The position numbers and the translations under genes were made by a program. The notes below the pieces were generated by a model. The model saw nothing but the letters and a program-made list of their open reading frames with translations. It was not told where the DNA came from and did no database searches. Source: Burkholderiales bacterium (GTDB lineage Bacteria > Pseudomonadota > Gammaproteobacteria > Burkholderiales > Burkholderiaceae_F). Taken from it: a stretch of 64,000 nt of DNA. Positions 44,014 to 57,526 of the stretch are shown here, piece after piece. Position 1 is the first letter of the stretch. Each line of letters begins with the position of its first letter. The stretch covers positions 186,001-250,000 of the forward strand of contig JADCGS010000001.1 of NCBI GenBank assembly GCA_020248865.1, in the 5' to 3' direction.

Positions 44014-45312
44014 TCATGCGCCGTGCGCGCGTTGCCCAGACCGCCACTGCATCACCGCCGCCACGGTGGTGAAGCTGCCGAACACAACGATCCTATCATC
44101 GGATTGCGCCTGACCCAGCGCAGTCTCGTAGGCAGCGGCGAGCGTGTCGTGCACGGCGACCGAGCGGCCGGCACCCTCGGCCGCTCCGGCAGCGCGCAGC
44201 GCTTCGGCCATCTGGCGAGCCGGCAGCCCGCGGGCGCCCGGTGTCGGCCCCACGTGCCAGTGATCGATACGGTCCTTCAACCGCGCCACCACGCCCGCGA
44301 TGTCCTTGTCGCCCAGCATGCCGAACACGGCGTGCGTGACCGGGTGGAAGCCCATCGAGTCGAGGTTGTTCGCCAGCACGGCGGCCGCATGCGGGTTGTG
44401 GGCCACATCGAGAATCACCGCGGGGCGCCCGGGCAGCACCTGGAAGCGCCCTGGTATCTCGACCGTGAGCAGCCCCTGCCGAACCGCCTGCTGGCTCACG
44501 GGCAGCCGGTCGGCGAGGGCTTCGAGCGCAGCCAGCGCCGCCGACGCATTGAGCAGCTGGTTGGCCCCCCGCAGCGCCGGATAAGGCAGCCCGGCGCGCC
44601 GCTGGCTGCGTCCGCCGTAGGCCCACTGCTGGCGATCACCCGCGTAGTTGAAGTCGTGGCCGAAGCGCCACAGATCGGCGCCGATCTCCTGCGCCACGTC
44701 GATGACCGACTGCGGCGGCTGCGGGTCGCTGCAGATGGCGGGCCGGCCCGCGCGGTAGATGTGCGCCTTCTCGAAGCCGATGTGTTCGCGCGTCGGACCC
44801 AGGTACTCCATGTGGTCGAGGTCGATCGAGGTCAGGACCGAGCAGTCGGCATCGACGACGTTGACCGCATCGAGCCGGCCGCCCAGACCGATCTCCAGCA
44901 CGGCCGCGTCGAGGCGCGACTGCGCCAGCAGGAGCAGGATCGCCAGCGTGGTGAACTCGAAGTAGGTGAGGCTTTCACCCTGCCGCGCCGCCTCCACCGC
45001 CTCGAAGTGCGGGAGCAGGTCGGCATCGCCAGCCACCACGCCGTCGATCTGGGCGCGCTCGTTGAAGCGCACCAGGTGGGGCTTGGTGTAGAGCCCGCTG
45101 CGGTAGCCCGCTGCGCGCAGGATGGAGTCGAGCATCGCGCAGGTCGAACCCTTGCCGTTGGTGCCGCCGACGACGAACACCGGGCAGTCGAAACCGAGCC
45201 CCAGGCGCGCGGCAACCTTGCGCACGCGGTCCAGCGTGAGGTCGACCGGCCGATGGTGCAGCCGCTCGACGTGCGCGAGCCACGCGGGAAGCGTCGTGGG
45301 CAGGGTATCCAA
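44014..45312 (-). CDS. folC: Dihydrofolate / folylpolyglutamate synthase
   Basis: Predicted protein of 432 aa of the Mur-ligase fold. The P-loop is VVGGTNGKGSTCAML, followed by YTKPHLVRFNERAQIDG (dihydropteroate-binding loop), EIGLGGRLDAVN and SIDLDHMEYLGPTREHI. The second domain has ILDVAHNPHAAAVL. It adds glutamate to dihydropteroate and folates. The only suitable start appears to be a TTG at 45312, without a clear ribosome binding site, just after a GC hairpin. The N-terminus may therefore be misplaced by a few residues. Confidence 0.95.
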   Translation of the reverse strand: MDTLPTTLPAWLAHVERLHHRPVDLTLDRVRKVAARLGLGFDCPVFVVGGTNGKGSTCAMLDSILRAAGYRSGLYTKPHLVRFNERAQIDGVVAGDADLLPHFEAVEAARQGESLTYFEFTTLAILLLLAQSRLDAAVLEIGLGGRLDAVNVVDADCSVLTSIDLDHMEYLGPTREHIGFEKAHIYRAGRPAICSDPQPPQSVIDVAQEIGADLWRFGHDFNYAGDRQQWAYGGRSQRRAGLPYPALRGANQLLNASAALAALEALADRLPVSQQAVRQGLLTVEIPGRFQVLPGRPAVILDVAHNPHAAAVLANNLDSMGFHPVTHAVFGMLGDKDIAGVVARLKDRIDHWHVGPTPGARGLPARQMAEALRAAGAAEGAGRSVAVHDTLAAAYETALGQAQSDDRIVVFGSFTTVAAVMQWRSGQRAHGA

Positions 45313-45320
45313 GGCAAGGC

Positions 45321-45341
45321 GGCGGGCGCACGGCGCCCGCC
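45321..45341. repeat. 9-bp GC hairpin between accD and folC
   Basis: GGCGGGCGC (45321-45329) and GCGCCCGCC (45333-45341) with a 3-nt loop, in the 37-nt spacer of a co-directional gene pair. There is no T-run, so it is not a normal intrinsic terminator. It could slow read-through, stabilise the upstream mRNA or mask the folC start region. Confidence 0.6.
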
Positions 45342-45349
45342 CTGGTCGG

Positions 45350-46216
45350 TCAGCTCAGCGCGTCAGCCGGCTGCCGCTGCAGAAGCGCCAGCAGCTGCGC
45401 AATCTCGTCGCGCAGGTTGCGGCGATCGACGATCATGTCCACCGCGCCCTTGGTCAGCAGGAACTCGGCGCGTTGGAAACCCTCGGGCAGCTTCTCGCGA
45501 ACGGTCTGCTCGATCACGCGCGGACCGGCGAAGCCGATCAGCGCCTTCGGCTCGGCGATCACCACATCGCCCATGAAGGCGAAGCTCGCCGACACACCGC
45601 CCATGGTCGGATCGGTCAGCACCGAGACGAACGGCAGCCTGGCTTCGGCAAGCTTGGCGACCATGGCGGTCGTCTTGGCCATCTGCATCAGCGACAGCAG
45701 GCCCTCCTGCATGCGTGCGCCGCCGGTGGCAGTGAAGCAGATGAACGGGACCTTCTGCTCGATGGCGACCTGCACCCCGCGCACGAAGCGCTCGCCGACG
45801 ACCGAGCCCATCGATCCACCCATGAAGTCGAACTCGAAGCAGGCCATCACCACCGGCAGCGCACGGATGCTGCCGCCGAGCACGACCAGCGCGTCGGTCT
45901 CGCCGGTCTCGCTCATCGCGTCCTGCAGGCGATCCGGGTACTTCTTGCTGTCCTTGAACTTGAGCGAGTCGACCGGGACGATTTCCTGGCCGATCTCGTA
46001 GCGCCCTTCGCCATCGAGCAGCGCATCGAGCCGCTCACGCGCGCCGATGCGCAGGTGGTGCGAGCACTTGGGGCAGACCTGCAGCGTGCGCTGCAATTCC
46101 GCGCTGTACAGAACCGTCTCGCAACCAGGACACTTGGTCCACAAGCCCTCCGGCACGCTCTTGCGCGAGCCGCCCTGCTTGATGCGTGGCGGCAGCAGCT
46201 TCTCGATCCAGCTCAT
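45350..46216 (-). CDS. accD: Acetyl-CoA carboxylase carboxyltransferase subunit beta
   Basis: Predicted protein of 288 aa. The N-terminal zinc ribbon uses CPGC and CPKC (about 28-50). The crotonase-like carboxyltransferase core is seen in [39 protein letters not shown] and [22 protein letters not shown]. It acts with AccA to make malonyl-CoA. Encoded 10 nt after trpA on the same transcript. Confidence 0.98.
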   Translation of the reverse strand: MSWIEKLLPPRIKQGGSRKSVPEGLWTKCPGCETVLYSAELQRTLQVCPKCSHHLRIGARERLDALLDGEGRYEIGQEIVPVDSLKFKDSKKYPDRLQDAMSETGETDALVVLGGSIRALPVVMACFEFDFMGGSMGSVVGERFVRGVQVAIEQKVPFICFTATGGARMQEGLLSLMQMAKTTAMVAKLAEARLPFVSVLTDPTMGGVSASFAFMGDVVIAEPKALIGFAGPRVIEQTVREKLPEGFQRAEFLLTKGAVDMIVDRRNLRDEIAQLLALLQRQPADALS

Positions 46217-46226
46217 GGCGATATCC

Positions 46227-47056
46227 TCATGCAGCCCGGCGCTCGGGCGAGGTCGGCGCGAGCTCGTCGAGGGCGCGCCGGATGGTGGAGACGAAAGACT
46301 CGGCGGCGGCCACCGCTGCGTCGGCCGGCGCGGCCTCGACTTCCTCGATCAGGCGTGCGCCGATGACCACCGCGTCGGCGCACCGGGCAACCGCCTGCGC
46401 ACTGGCGGCATCGCGGATGCCGAAGCCGACTCCGACCGGCACACGGGTGAGCGCCTTGATTCGCGGGATGCGCTCGGCCACCGAGTCCACGTCGAGGTGG
46501 CCGGCACCGGTGGTGCCGCGCAGGCTGACGTAGTAGACGAAGCCGCTCGCCTGCGTCAGCACGCGTCGCATGCGCTCGTCGGTGGTGGTCGGTGCGAGCA
46601 GGAAGATCGGATCGATCTCGTGCGCCCGCATGTCGGCGGCGAAGTCCTCGCACTCTTCAGGCGGATAGTCGACGACCAGCACGCCGTCCACCCCCGCCGC
46701 TGCAGCCGCGCGCGCGAACTCGTCGCGGCCCATGCGCTCGATCGGGTTGGCGTAGCCCATTAGCACGACCGGCGTGCGCGGGTCGTCGCGCCGGAACTGC
46801 GCCACGAACTCCAGCGTCTGCCGCAGACCAACGCCGCGCTTGATGGCCCGCTCGGTGGCGCGCTGGATCACGGGACCATCGGCCATCGGGTCGGAGAACG
46901 GCACGCCGAGTTCGATCACGTCACTGCCGGCGCGCGCCAGGGCGTGCAGGATGGGCACCGTCAACTCGGGTGCCGGGTCGCCGGCGCAGACATAGGGCAC
47001 CAGACCCTTGCGGCCCTGGCGGGCCAACTCGGCAAAGCGGGCGGCGATGCGCGACA

Positions 47057-47057
<1 letters not shown>
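46227..47057 (-). CDS. trpA: Tryptophan synthase alpha chain
   Basis: Predicted protein of 276 aa. It cleaves indole-3-glycerol phosphate and channels indole to TrpB. Catalytic residues are in [19 protein letters not shown] (Glu and Asp). Phosphate-binding loops are [15 protein letters not shown] and [15 protein letters not shown] 47057 overlaps the trpB stop by one base (TGATG), which couples the two subunits. The last residues ([11 protein letters not shown]) are a variable tail. Confidence 0.98.
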
Positions 47058-48300
<1,243 letters not shown>

Positions 48301-48304
<4 letters not shown>

Positions 48305-48945
48305 GGTTTGATCGATTGCGAAGCCGCCCGCACGGCGGAAATGAATTCAAAGATCCGGACTGGATCCTTGATGCCCTTGACGTCCGACTCCACGCCGCTC
48401 GACACATCGACCGCATATGGCCGGGTGGCAAGGATCGCGGCGGCAACGTTATCGGCAGTCAGCCCGCCCGCCAGCACCAGCGGCTTGCGCCGCGCCGGCG
48501 GCGGCGGCACCTGCGACCAGTCGAACACCTTGCCGCTGCCGCCGTACCCCGCCGCTGGCGCGTCAGCGAGCAGCGCGGCGGCGCTTGGAAACCTGCTTTC
48601 GAAGTCTAGCAAAGCACCCTCGCGGGCCACGGCCACCGCGCGCAGGTACGGCCGGCCGTAGGACGCGCAGGACTCCTCGTCCTCGTCGCCATGAAACTGC
48701 AGGAGCGCGTGCGGGACGCGTTCGAGGGCGGCTGCCACCTCTGCAGGCGCCGCATTCACGAACAACAGCACCGGCGCGACGAAGGGCGGCAGGGCTGCCG
48801 CCAGTGGCGCCAGCTGCGCCAAGGGCACGTACCGCGGGCTGCCCGGGTAGCAGTTCAGTCCGACCGCATCGGCACCCACCGCCGCCGCGGCCTGCGCGTC
48901 GGCGGCGCGAGTGACGCCACAGATTTTCACCCGCACGGAATTCAT
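48301..48945 (-). CDS. trpF: Phosphoribosylanthranilate isomerase
   Basis: Predicted protein of 214 aa, a TIM barrel. The catalytic Cys is in [28 protein letters not shown]. The general acid Asp and phosphate loops are present in [14 protein letters not shown] and [17 protein letters not shown]. The start overlaps the truA stop by four bases. Only trpFBA occur here; trpE, trpD and trpC must be elsewhere, as is normal for this group. Confidence 0.97.
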
Positions 48946-49721
48946 GGGCAGGGGGTGAAGTCCTCGGCGGGCGGCAGTTCAAGCGCCGGATCGTACTGGA
49001 CGTGCGTCAGATACAGCCCGGCTGCGGCGAAGGTCGGCGCCGCGCGCGAGCGATCGCGCGCCGCCAGCAGCTCCTCCATCCAGGATGCCGGCTTGCGCCC
49101 CACGCCGACGTAAACGAGCGCTCCCACGATGTTGCGCACCATGTGATGCAGGAACGCGTTGGCCACGATCCTCACTCGTAGTCTGCGGCCGTGGCGCTCC
49201 ACGTCCAAGCTCATGATCTCACGCACCGGCGAGGCAGCCTGGCACTCGGCAGCGCGGAACGACGTGAAGTCGTGGCGCCCGACCAGACAGACCGCGGCGT
49301 CCTGCATGGCCTGCTCGTCGAGCGGCCGGAACACCCAGCCGACGCGCTGCACCAGCAGGGCCGGCCGTACCGGTTCGTTGAGCAGCCAGTAGTCATAGCG
49401 GCGCGCGCGCGCCGAGAAACGGGCATGGAAGTCGTCGGGCATCACCCGCGCCCAGCGCACCGCCACGGCGGATGGCAGAAAGCGATTGACCCCGCGAACC
49501 CATGACTGCAGCGGTCGATCGAGCGCCGTGTCGATGTGCACGACCTGGAAGGTGGCATGAACCCCGGCATCGGTGCGCCCAGCACAGACCGTCGCAAGCC
49601 GTACCTTGGCAAAGGTCGCCAGCGCGCGCTCCAGTGTGTCCTGTACGCCAGCACCGCCGGGCTGTGTCTGCCAGCCTGAGTAGGGCGCACCGTCGTACTC
49701 CACTCCCAGAACGATGCGCAT
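48942..49721 (-). CDS. truA: tRNA pseudouridine(38-40) synthase
   Basis: Predicted protein of 259 aa. The nucleophilic Asp is in [20 protein letters not shown]. Other family parts are [15 protein letters not shown] at the N-terminus and [19 protein letters not shown] near the end. It modifies the anticodon stem of many tRNAs. Encoded between fimV and trpF, 130 nt behind the fimV stop. Confidence 0.97.
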   Translation of the reverse strand: MRIVLGVEYDGAPYSGWQTQPGGAGVQDTLERALATFAKVRLATVCAGRTDAGVHATFQVVHIDTALDRPLQSWVRGVNRFLPSAVAVRWARVMPDDFHARFSARARRYDYWLLNEPVRPALLVQRVGWVFRPLDEQAMQDAAVCLVGRHDFTSFRAAECQAASPVREIMSLDVERHGRRLRVRIVANAFLHHMVRNIVGALVYVGVGRKPASWMEELLAARDRSRAAPTFAAAGLYLTHVQYDPALELPPAEDFTPCP

Positions 49722-49851
49722 GCGGCAGTATCGATAGGAAACCCGGCGCCGCAGCCGCGCGCTGGTGCTCTCGACGGGGTTACAGCGTGCCAGCCGAGAA
49801 CGTCCGGGACCCCAAGATCAACTGGGCCCGCTGCGCGCGCAAGCGAGCCGG

Positions 49852-52797
49852 TTAAGTCTCGACCTGCTTCATCAAGTCCACGGCGGCCTGACGCTGGTCA
49901 CGGGTGCCGTCGCGCATGACCTCTTCGAGCAGCTCCCGCGCGCCATCCTTCACGCCCAGGTCGATGTAGCCGCGGGCCAAATCAAGCTTGGTGGCCATCT
50001 GGCCCGCTAGCGGGCTGCCGGCCTGCGTCTCCGTGCGACGGCCGCCCAGTTCGACGTCTGAACCGGACAGGTCGAAGTCGATCAGCGGAACGGTTGCCTG
50101 GTCCGTGTTGGACGCTAGGCGCGACGCCTCACCAGCGAGCGTTCCGACGTCGCCCAGCAAGGTCGGCCGCGATAGCGATTCCTCCAGCTGCGACCGTACC
50201 GATGGCCCAGCGGCCGTAGCAGCCGGCGCACTGACGCGCGGTGGAATGTCGAGGTCCAAATCGGGCATCGAAGGGACCGCCAGGGCGGACATCTCGATGA
50301 CCTCAGATATGGGCTCAGGCATCACGATCGCTGGCGCAGCCGGAGGCGAATTGGTCCTCAGATCGAAAGCGGACACCGCTGCAGCGGGCGATGGCGCCGG
50401 CATGACTGGAGGCGCTACGGACTCCCGTCCGCTGGACTTGGCCGGCCCGAGGTCAAAGTCGAGCGCCGAAAAGTCGATTGCACTACCGGTCGCGGGCTCC
50501 ACCGCAGCGGGGGCAGGCGACAGCGTGGCTTCAAAGCGAGTCATAACGCCGCCCTGCGTCAGGGCTCCGCCAACCCGGCTGTCAAAGAGCGAACTGATGT
50601 CGTCGGTCATCCGAGAGTCGGGTTGCATCGCCGTTTCGGGCTTCAAATGAGTGTCGACCGGAGAGCCCTGCCTGCTATCAACGCTCAAATCCATCGACTG
50701 GAGCGGCTCGCGACGCGCCGGTTGCGTCGTTTTGGCCAACGCTGCCGCTGCAACGCCGCCACCCAATGTGCTGGGCCTCCCGCCCGCGGTGGCCGGATTC
50801 AGGCGCAACTCGGTGGAAGGGCCGCGAGGGGCAACGTCGGAGCTCGCTCCTGCGTACATCGGGTTGCCGGGATCGAAGGCTCGGCCAAGCTTGATGGCGC
50901 GGTCCCAATCGTCGCCGCTGCCACCAGTACGGTTCTTGAGCTCGACCATCAACGAATCGAAGGAGCCTTTGTCGCCACGCCGCGAAAAGATTTCGAGCAA
51001 CTTCACGCGCGCCGCGTGGCGGTCTGGCTGCACGCGCAGCGCTTCCTTGAGAATATCCTCCGCTTGCTCCTCTCGACCGTAAGCGATGTAAACGTCGGCC
51101 TCCGCCACGGGGTCGACCTCGTTGGAGTCGAGCTGTGAGGCGGCGGGGATAAAACTTGAGTTGAAGGAGCTTGTCGCTGCAGTGTCGACGCTCTGCCCAC
51201 CCGTGGACCCGAACAGGGAGTTGGCACGCAGGCCGTCGCCCGTCTCCTTGAACGTGTTGCCTGTCTCTAACTTGCGACGACGATAAAGGTTCAGGCCAAC
51301 CAACAACGCTATCAGGGCCGCGCCGGCACCGCCCAGCACGTAGGGAGACGTCAACTGTTCGACGAGAGAAGGCTCGGGCGGCGGTGCCGGCGGAGCGACG
51401 GGCCCTTTCTTGGCCACCTCGGCTTTCGGGGCTGCCGGCGGCGCCGCGGGAACCGTGGCAGGCGCCTCGGCCTTGGAAGATTCCACGGGCGCTGCGGCCG
51501 GAGCCGGCGGAGGAACCGGTACTGCTGCAACTGGCGCCGGCGCTGGGGTAGGCGCTGGCGGAGGAACCGGGACCGCTGCGACCGGCGCCGGCGTCGGGGC
51601 AGCCGCTGTGGCTTGCGGGGCAGGAGAAGCCGCCGCTTTGGGCTCGGCTTGCCGCTGCGCCTGGGCGCCGGACTTGCTTTGTAGCTCCAGCGCCTTCTTC
51701 AGGGCCTCATTCGTCTTCTTGAGCTCAGCCGCACGGTCCTCCTGCTCTTTGAGGGCACGTTGGCGGGCAACCGCCTCGTCCTGCGCCCGGGCAGCAGCCC
51801 CCGAGGCGGGGGGACTGGGCTCTGTCTTTGCAATCTTCAACTGGTCGCCGCCCTTGGCGGGTGCCGCGCGATCCTCGACTTTTGCGGTGATCTGACCCTG
51901 CCCAGCGGCAGCGGGCGCCGGGGCAACCGAAGTGGCACCGCCGGCGGCTGCCTGGGCGAGGCGGCTGCGGAACTGCGCGAAGTCCCGGCTCTGCGCAATC
52001 ACCTCGCGGCGGGCATCGACCACCGAGATCGCCTCTGCATCGGCTGCGCTCGGAATCGTCAGCGTGCGGCCGGCCAGCAGCCGGTTCATGTTGTCGCCAA
52101 CGAAGGCGTTGGGGTTGGACCGGAACAACGCGACCAGCATCTGATCGAGCGAAACGGTGGGCGCTTTGTTCTGCTGGGCGATCTTGCCCAGTGTGTCGCC
52201 AGCCTTGACGGTGTAGCCGTCGGCGGTGACGGGCGCTGCTGCGGCGCGCGCAGCTGGCGCTGGAGTCACGGCTGAAGGTGCTGGGGCGGCTGCCGCCGGT
52301 GCAGCTGCTGTCGGAGCCGGGGAAGGAGCGGGCGCTTGTGCGATCGCAGCGGGAGGCACCACCTCGGGCGCGGCGCGCAGGGACGGCGGATCGAGCAGAA
52401 CCGTGTACTCGCGCAGTAGCCGTCCGGTCGCCCAGGACAGCTCGAGCAGCAGATCGAGGTACGGTTCGTTAACCGGTTGCAGAGAGGTAATGCGGACGAC
52501 ATAGCTGGTCTCGCCGCGCTTCTCGAGAGAAAAGCGCATTGCCGCGAGCGCCGGATTGAAGTCGAGGTTGGCCTGGCGGAACGCCGACTGTGAAGCCAAG
52601 CGGACCGACAGCGTGGGCGCCTCATCGCGTGACACCGACGTGACCTCGACCTCGGCGCGCAGCGGTTGACCGAGTGCGGACTGGACGTTGAGGCGCCCGA
52701 GCCCAGCAGCGTGCAGTTCGGGAGAGGAAAGCGCCAGGCTAAACGCCAGCGCGATGGCACAACGCATGGGCGCGTGCCGGTTTCTTTGGGTTGGCAC
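49852..52797 (-). CDS. fimV: FimV/HubP-type polar protein
   Basis: Predicted protein of 981 aa. A signal peptide and GLGRLNVQSALGQPLRAEVEV form the family-specific N-terminal domain. A LysM-type domain follows (YTVKAGDTLGKIAQQN...FVGDNMNRLLAGRTLTIP), then a Pro/Ala-rich coiled linker with repeated PPAPTPAP phrases, one membrane helix (about 530-550), TPR-like segments (DIYIAYGREEQAEDILKEAL-type) and the conserved C-terminal domain MATKLDLARGYIDLGVKDGARELLEEVM. FimV organises cell poles and type IV pili. The GTG at 52797 has AAGGGGG upstream and was preferred over GTG 52848. Confidence 0.92.
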   Translation of the reverse strand: MPTQRNRHAPMRCAIALAFSLALSSPELHAAGLGRLNVQSALGQPLRAEVEVTSVSRDEAPTLSVRLASQSAFRQANLDFNPALAAMRFSLEKRGETSYVVRITSLQPVNEPYLDLLLELSWATGRLLREYTVLLDPPSLRAAPEVVPPAAIAQAPAPSPAPTAAAPAAAAPAPSAVTPAPAARAAAAPVTADGYTVKAGDTLGKIAQQNKAPTVSLDQMLVALFRSNPNAFVGDNMNRLLAGRTLTIPSAADAEAISVVDARREVIAQSRDFAQFRSRLAQAAAGGATSVAPAPAAAGQGQITAKVEDRAAPAKGGDQLKIAKTEPSPPASGAAARAQDEAVARQRALKEQEDRAAELKKTNEALKKALELQSKSGAQAQRQAEPKAAASPAPQATAAAPTPAPVAAVPVPPPAPTPAPAPVAAVPVPPPAPAAAPVESSKAEAPATVPAAPPAAPKAEVAKKGPVAPPAPPPEPSLVEQLTSPYVLGGAGAALIALLVGLNLYRRRKLETGNTFKETGDGLRANSLFGSTGGQSVDTAATSSFNSSFIPAASQLDSNEVDPVAEADVYIAYGREEQAEDILKEALRVQPDRHAARVKLLEIFSRRGDKGSFDSLMVELKNRTGGSGDDWDRAIKLGRAFDPGNPMYAGASSDVAPRGPSTELRLNPATAGGRPSTLGGGVAAAALAKTTQPARREPLQSMDLSVDSRQGSPVDTHLKPETAMQPDSRMTDDISSLFDSRVGGALTQGGVMTRFEATLSPAPAAVEPATGSAIDFSALDFDLGPAKSSGRESVAPPVMPAPSPAAAVSAFDLRTNSPPAAPAIVMPEPISEVIEMSALAVPSMPDLDLDIPPRVSAPAATAAGPSVRSQLEESLSRPTLLGDVGTLAGEASRLASNTDQATVPLIDFDLSGSDVELGGRRTETQAGSPLAGQMATKLDLARGYIDLGVKDGARELLEEVMRDGTRDQRQAAVDLMKQVET

Positions 52798-52930
52798 CGA
52801 TGCCCCCTTGCCGCCGGAAACTAATCTTTTGAGAATAACCTCAGCCACTTACGCGAGCAAGCTTAGAAATCGCAGCAAGTGACGGGAAGGCAGGAAAAAT
52901 CGACCAATCGACTCCCAAGAACAGGCTGCC

Positions 52931-54073
52931 TCAAGCAGACTCCTTGACAAGAATGCGCAACATTCGACGCAACGGCTCGGCTGCCCCCCACAGTAACTGG
53001 TCCCCCACCGTAAAGGCCGACAAGTACTCACCACCGTTGTGCCCCGCACCCATCGCCAACTTGCGCAGCCTGCCAATCGAAATGTCCATCGTGCCGCTAA
53101 CCGCGGCCGGCGACAGGTCGCGCACTGAGGCCTCCTTGGTGTTGGGCACAAGCTTCACCCAACGATGGGCGGTGCCAATCATCCGTTCGATCTCCCCCAT
53201 CGGCAGATCCTGCTTGAGCTTGATGGTCAGCGCCTGACTGTGACAGCGCATGGCCCCGATGCGCACGCACAGCCCCTCCACCACCACCGATCCCGGCTGA
53301 CCCATGGGCGGTTTGCCAAGGATCTTGTTGCACTCGGCACTACCCTTCCACTCTTCCTTGCTGACGCCGTTGCCCATGTCGTCGGCGATCCACGGAATCA
53401 GGCTGCCCGCCAGGGGCAGACCGAACTCCTGCTTGGGCAAGCCGGGTCCGCGCAACGCCTCGTTGACCTTGCGGTCGATGTCGAGGATCGCCGATTTCGG
53501 GTCCGCCAGGAGATCCCGGGTCATCGCGTGAACATGGCCCATCTGGGCGAGCAGCTCGCGCATGTTGGGCGCGCCGGCGCCGGAGGCCGCCTGGTAGGTC
53601 ATCGCGGTGACCCACTCGACGAGATCCGCCTTGAGCAGGCCGTCAATGGCCAGCATCATCAGGCTGACGGTGCAGTTGCCGCCGATATAGTTCCGGGTTC
53701 CGGCCGCGAGCGCCTTCGTGATGACCGGCATGTTGACCGGGTCGAGAATCAGCACGGCGTCGTCGGCCATGCGCAGCGTCGAGGCCGCATCCACCCAGTA
53801 CCCGGTCCAGCCGGCCGCGCGCAGTTGCGGGTAGACCGCCTTGGTGTAGTCGCCCCCCTGGCACGTGATGATCGTGTCGCAGCCCCTCAGGGCATCGATG
53901 TCGTTGGCGTCCCGGAGTACCGGATCGCCCTTGCCGAGCCGCGGCGCCGCCGCGCCCGGGCTGGACGTGCTGAAGAACACGGACTCGATCAGGTCGAAGT
54001 CCTTTTCGGCGGTCATGCGCTCCATCAGGACGGAGCCCACCATGCCACGCCAACCCACGAAACCGACCTTCAT
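52931..54073 (-). CDS. asd: Aspartate-semialdehyde dehydrogenase
   Basis: Predicted protein of 380 aa, the longer proteobacterial form. The NADP loop is VGFVGWRGMVGSVL. The catalytic Cys lies in NYIGGNCTVSLMMLA. The active-site Arg/His segment is GLCVRIGAMRCHSQALTIKL. It makes aspartate semialdehyde for Lys, Met, Thr and diaminopimelate. Encoded between leuB and fimV. The ATG at 54073 follows GAGGGAG. Confidence 0.98.
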   Translation of the reverse strand: MKVGFVGWRGMVGSVLMERMTAEKDFDLIESVFFSTSSPGAAAPRLGKGDPVLRDANDIDALRGCDTIITCQGGDYTKAVYPQLRAAGWTGYWVDAASTLRMADDAVLILDPVNMPVITKALAAGTRNYIGGNCTVSLMMLAIDGLLKADLVEWVTAMTYQAASGAGAPNMRELLAQMGHVHAMTRDLLADPKSAILDIDRKVNEALRGPGLPKQEFGLPLAGSLIPWIADDMGNGVSKEEWKGSAECNKILGKPPMGQPGSVVVEGLCVRIGAMRCHSQALTIKLKQDLPMGEIERMIGTAHRWVKLVPNTKEASVRDLSPAAVSGTMDISIGRLRKLAMGAGHNGGEYLSAFTVGDQLLWGAAEPLRRMLRILVKESA

Positions 54074-54104
54074 CGCTCCCTCTCGCTGCCCCAACGTCCC
54101 TGAC

Positions 54105-55818
<1,714 letters not shown>

Positions 55819-55819
<1 letters not shown>

Positions 55820-55914
55820 CAGCTTTGCGCCCATGGGAGCCGCGGCAGCAGTGCCGCCAGGGCGGCAGAGCTTGCGCCGAGCGCAACGGTCTTGCTGCAG
55901 ACGGTCTGTGTCAT
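55819..55914 (-). CDS. 31-aa hydrophobic small ORF between leuC and leuD
   Basis: A 31-codon frame starts at ATG 55914, seven nt after GAGGAG that overlaps the leuC stop, and its stop overlaps the leuD ATG (TGATG). It begins [20 protein letters not shown] and ends with a signal-peptide-like LPWAQS. In related bacteria a small entericidin-type lipoprotein is often found at this position, but no LxGC lipobox is present here. The strong ribosome binding site and exact stop-start overlap support translation. A function of its own is unproven, and it may act mainly to couple leuD translation. Confidence 0.6.
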
Positions 55915-55925
55915 CGATGGTCTCC

Positions 55926-57347
55926 TCAGCGCAGGTCGCGCACGTCGACGAAGCGGCCAGCCACTGCAGCCGCCGCAGCCATCGCCGGGCTCACCAGGTG
56001 GGTGCGGCCGCCTGCGCCCTGGCGACCCTCGAAGTTGCGGTTGGACGTCGAGGCGCAGCGCTCGCCGGGTTCCAGCCGGTCGGCGTTCATGCCGAGGCAC
56101 ATCGAGCAGCCCGGTTCGCGCCAGTCGAAACCTGCTTCCTTGAACACCCGGTCCAGGCCCTCGGCCTCCGCCTGCGCCTTCACCAGGCCCGAACCCGGCA
56201 CCACCATGGCCAGCTTGACCCGGCCGTCGACACGCCGGCCGCGCACCACGGCGGCGGCGGCGCGCAGGTCCTCGATGCGCGAGTTGGTACAGGAGCCGAT
56301 GAACACCTTGTCGATCGCGATCTCGGTGATCGGCGTACTGGGCGCCAGTCCCATGTACTTGAGCGCGCGCTCGATGCCATCGCGCCGGACGGGATCGGCT
56401 TCGCGCGCCGGGTCGGGGGTGCGTGCATCGACCGCGACAACCATCTCGGGCGAGGTGCCCCAGCTCACCTGCGGCAGCACGCTGGCCGCCTCGATGTGCA
56501 CCACGCGGTCGAAGTGCGCGTCCTCGTCCGAGTGCAGGCTGCGCCATTGCGCCAGGGCGCGCTCCCAGTCCGCACCCTGCGGCGCAAACGGACGGCCGTG
56601 AACGTAGTCGAGCGTCGTGTCGTCGACCGCCACCATGCCGGCCCGTGCGCCGGCCTCGATGGCCATATTGCACACGGTCATGCGGCCTTCCATCGACAGG
56701 GCGCGCACGGCGCTGCCGGAAAACTCGATCGCGTGCCCGGTTCCGCCCGCCGTGCCGATGACGCCGATGATGTGCAGGATCAGGTCCTTGGCAGTAACGC
56801 CCGGTGCCAGTTGGCCGTCCACCTGCACCCGCATGTTCTTGGACTTCTTAAGGAGCAGCGTCTGGGTGGCCAGCACGTGCTCGACCTCGCTGGTGCCGAT
56901 GCCGAAAGCCAGCGCGCCCAGCGCCCCATGCGTGCTGGTGTGCGAGTCGCCGCACACGACCGTCATGCCCGGCAGCGTGGCGCCCTGCTCGGGCCCGATT
57001 ACATGGACGATACCCTGGCGCTTGTCGAGGAACGGGAAGTAGGCCGCCGCGCCGTGCTTCAGGATGTTGGCGTCGAGCGTGACGATTTGCTCACGCGAGG
57101 TCGGATCCGACACGCCGTCGATGCCGCGCTCCCAACCCGTGGTCGGCGTGTTGTGGTCGGCGGTGGCGACGATCGAGCTGACGCGCCAGGGGGCGCGGCC
57201 GGCCAGCCGCAGACCTTCATAGGCCTGCGGGCTGGTCACCTCGTGCACCAGGTGGCGGTCGATGTAGAGCACCGTGGTGCCATCCGGCTCCGCGTGCACG
57301 ACGTGGTCGTCCCAGAGCTTGTCGTACAGGGTGCGTGGGGCGGACAT
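55926..57347 (-). CDS. leuC: 3-isopropylmalate dehydratase large subunit
   Basis: Predicted protein of 473 aa of the aconitase family. Ligands of the [4Fe-4S] cluster are one Cys in [14 protein letters not shown] and two in [12 protein letters not shown]. Other family segments are [32 protein letters not shown] and [20 protein letters not shown]. First gene of the leucine block; the 179-nt spacer to the divergent dioxygenase gene should hold its promoter. Confidence 0.98.
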   Translation of the reverse strand: MSAPRTLYDKLWDDHVVHAEPDGTTVLYIDRHLVHEVTSPQAYEGLRLAGRAPWRVSSIVATADHNTPTTGWERGIDGVSDPTSREQIVTLDANILKHGAAAYFPFLDKRQGIVHVIGPEQGATLPGMTVVCGDSHTSTHGALGALAFGIGTSEVEHVLATQTLLLKKSKNMRVQVDGQLAPGVTAKDLILHIIGVIGTAGGTGHAIEFSGSAVRALSMEGRMTVCNMAIEAGARAGMVAVDDTTLDYVHGRPFAPQGADWERALAQWRSLHSDEDAHFDRVVHIEAASVLPQVSWGTSPEMVVAVDARTPDPAREADPVRRDGIERALKYMGLAPSTPITEIAIDKVFIGSCTNSRIEDLRAAAAVVRGRRVDGRVKLAMVVPGSGLVKAQAEAEGLDRVFKEAGFDWREPGCSMCLGMNADRLEPGERCASTSNRNFEGRQGAGGRTHLVSPAMAAAAAVAGRFVDVRDLR

Positions 57348-57526
57348 CTTGGTGATGTTCTCGGGGCGACGAGCGACCGACGGAGGCCCGTGCGGTGCAG
57401 GTGCAATAACGAACCGAAGATTATGCCACCGCGCCCTCGTAAATCCTTGCTTGAACTCGCGTTTCAGCCGCGGGTCAGAGCGCTACCCTGCCTTCATCTT
57501 GAATCCTGCGGCCTGCGCCTGCCACC

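Noticed and set aside
57406-57424. ATAA-11 nt-TTAT dyad upstream of leuC as a LysR-type site
   Set aside because: The four-base arms are too short and common. No LysR-type regulator gene is in the window.
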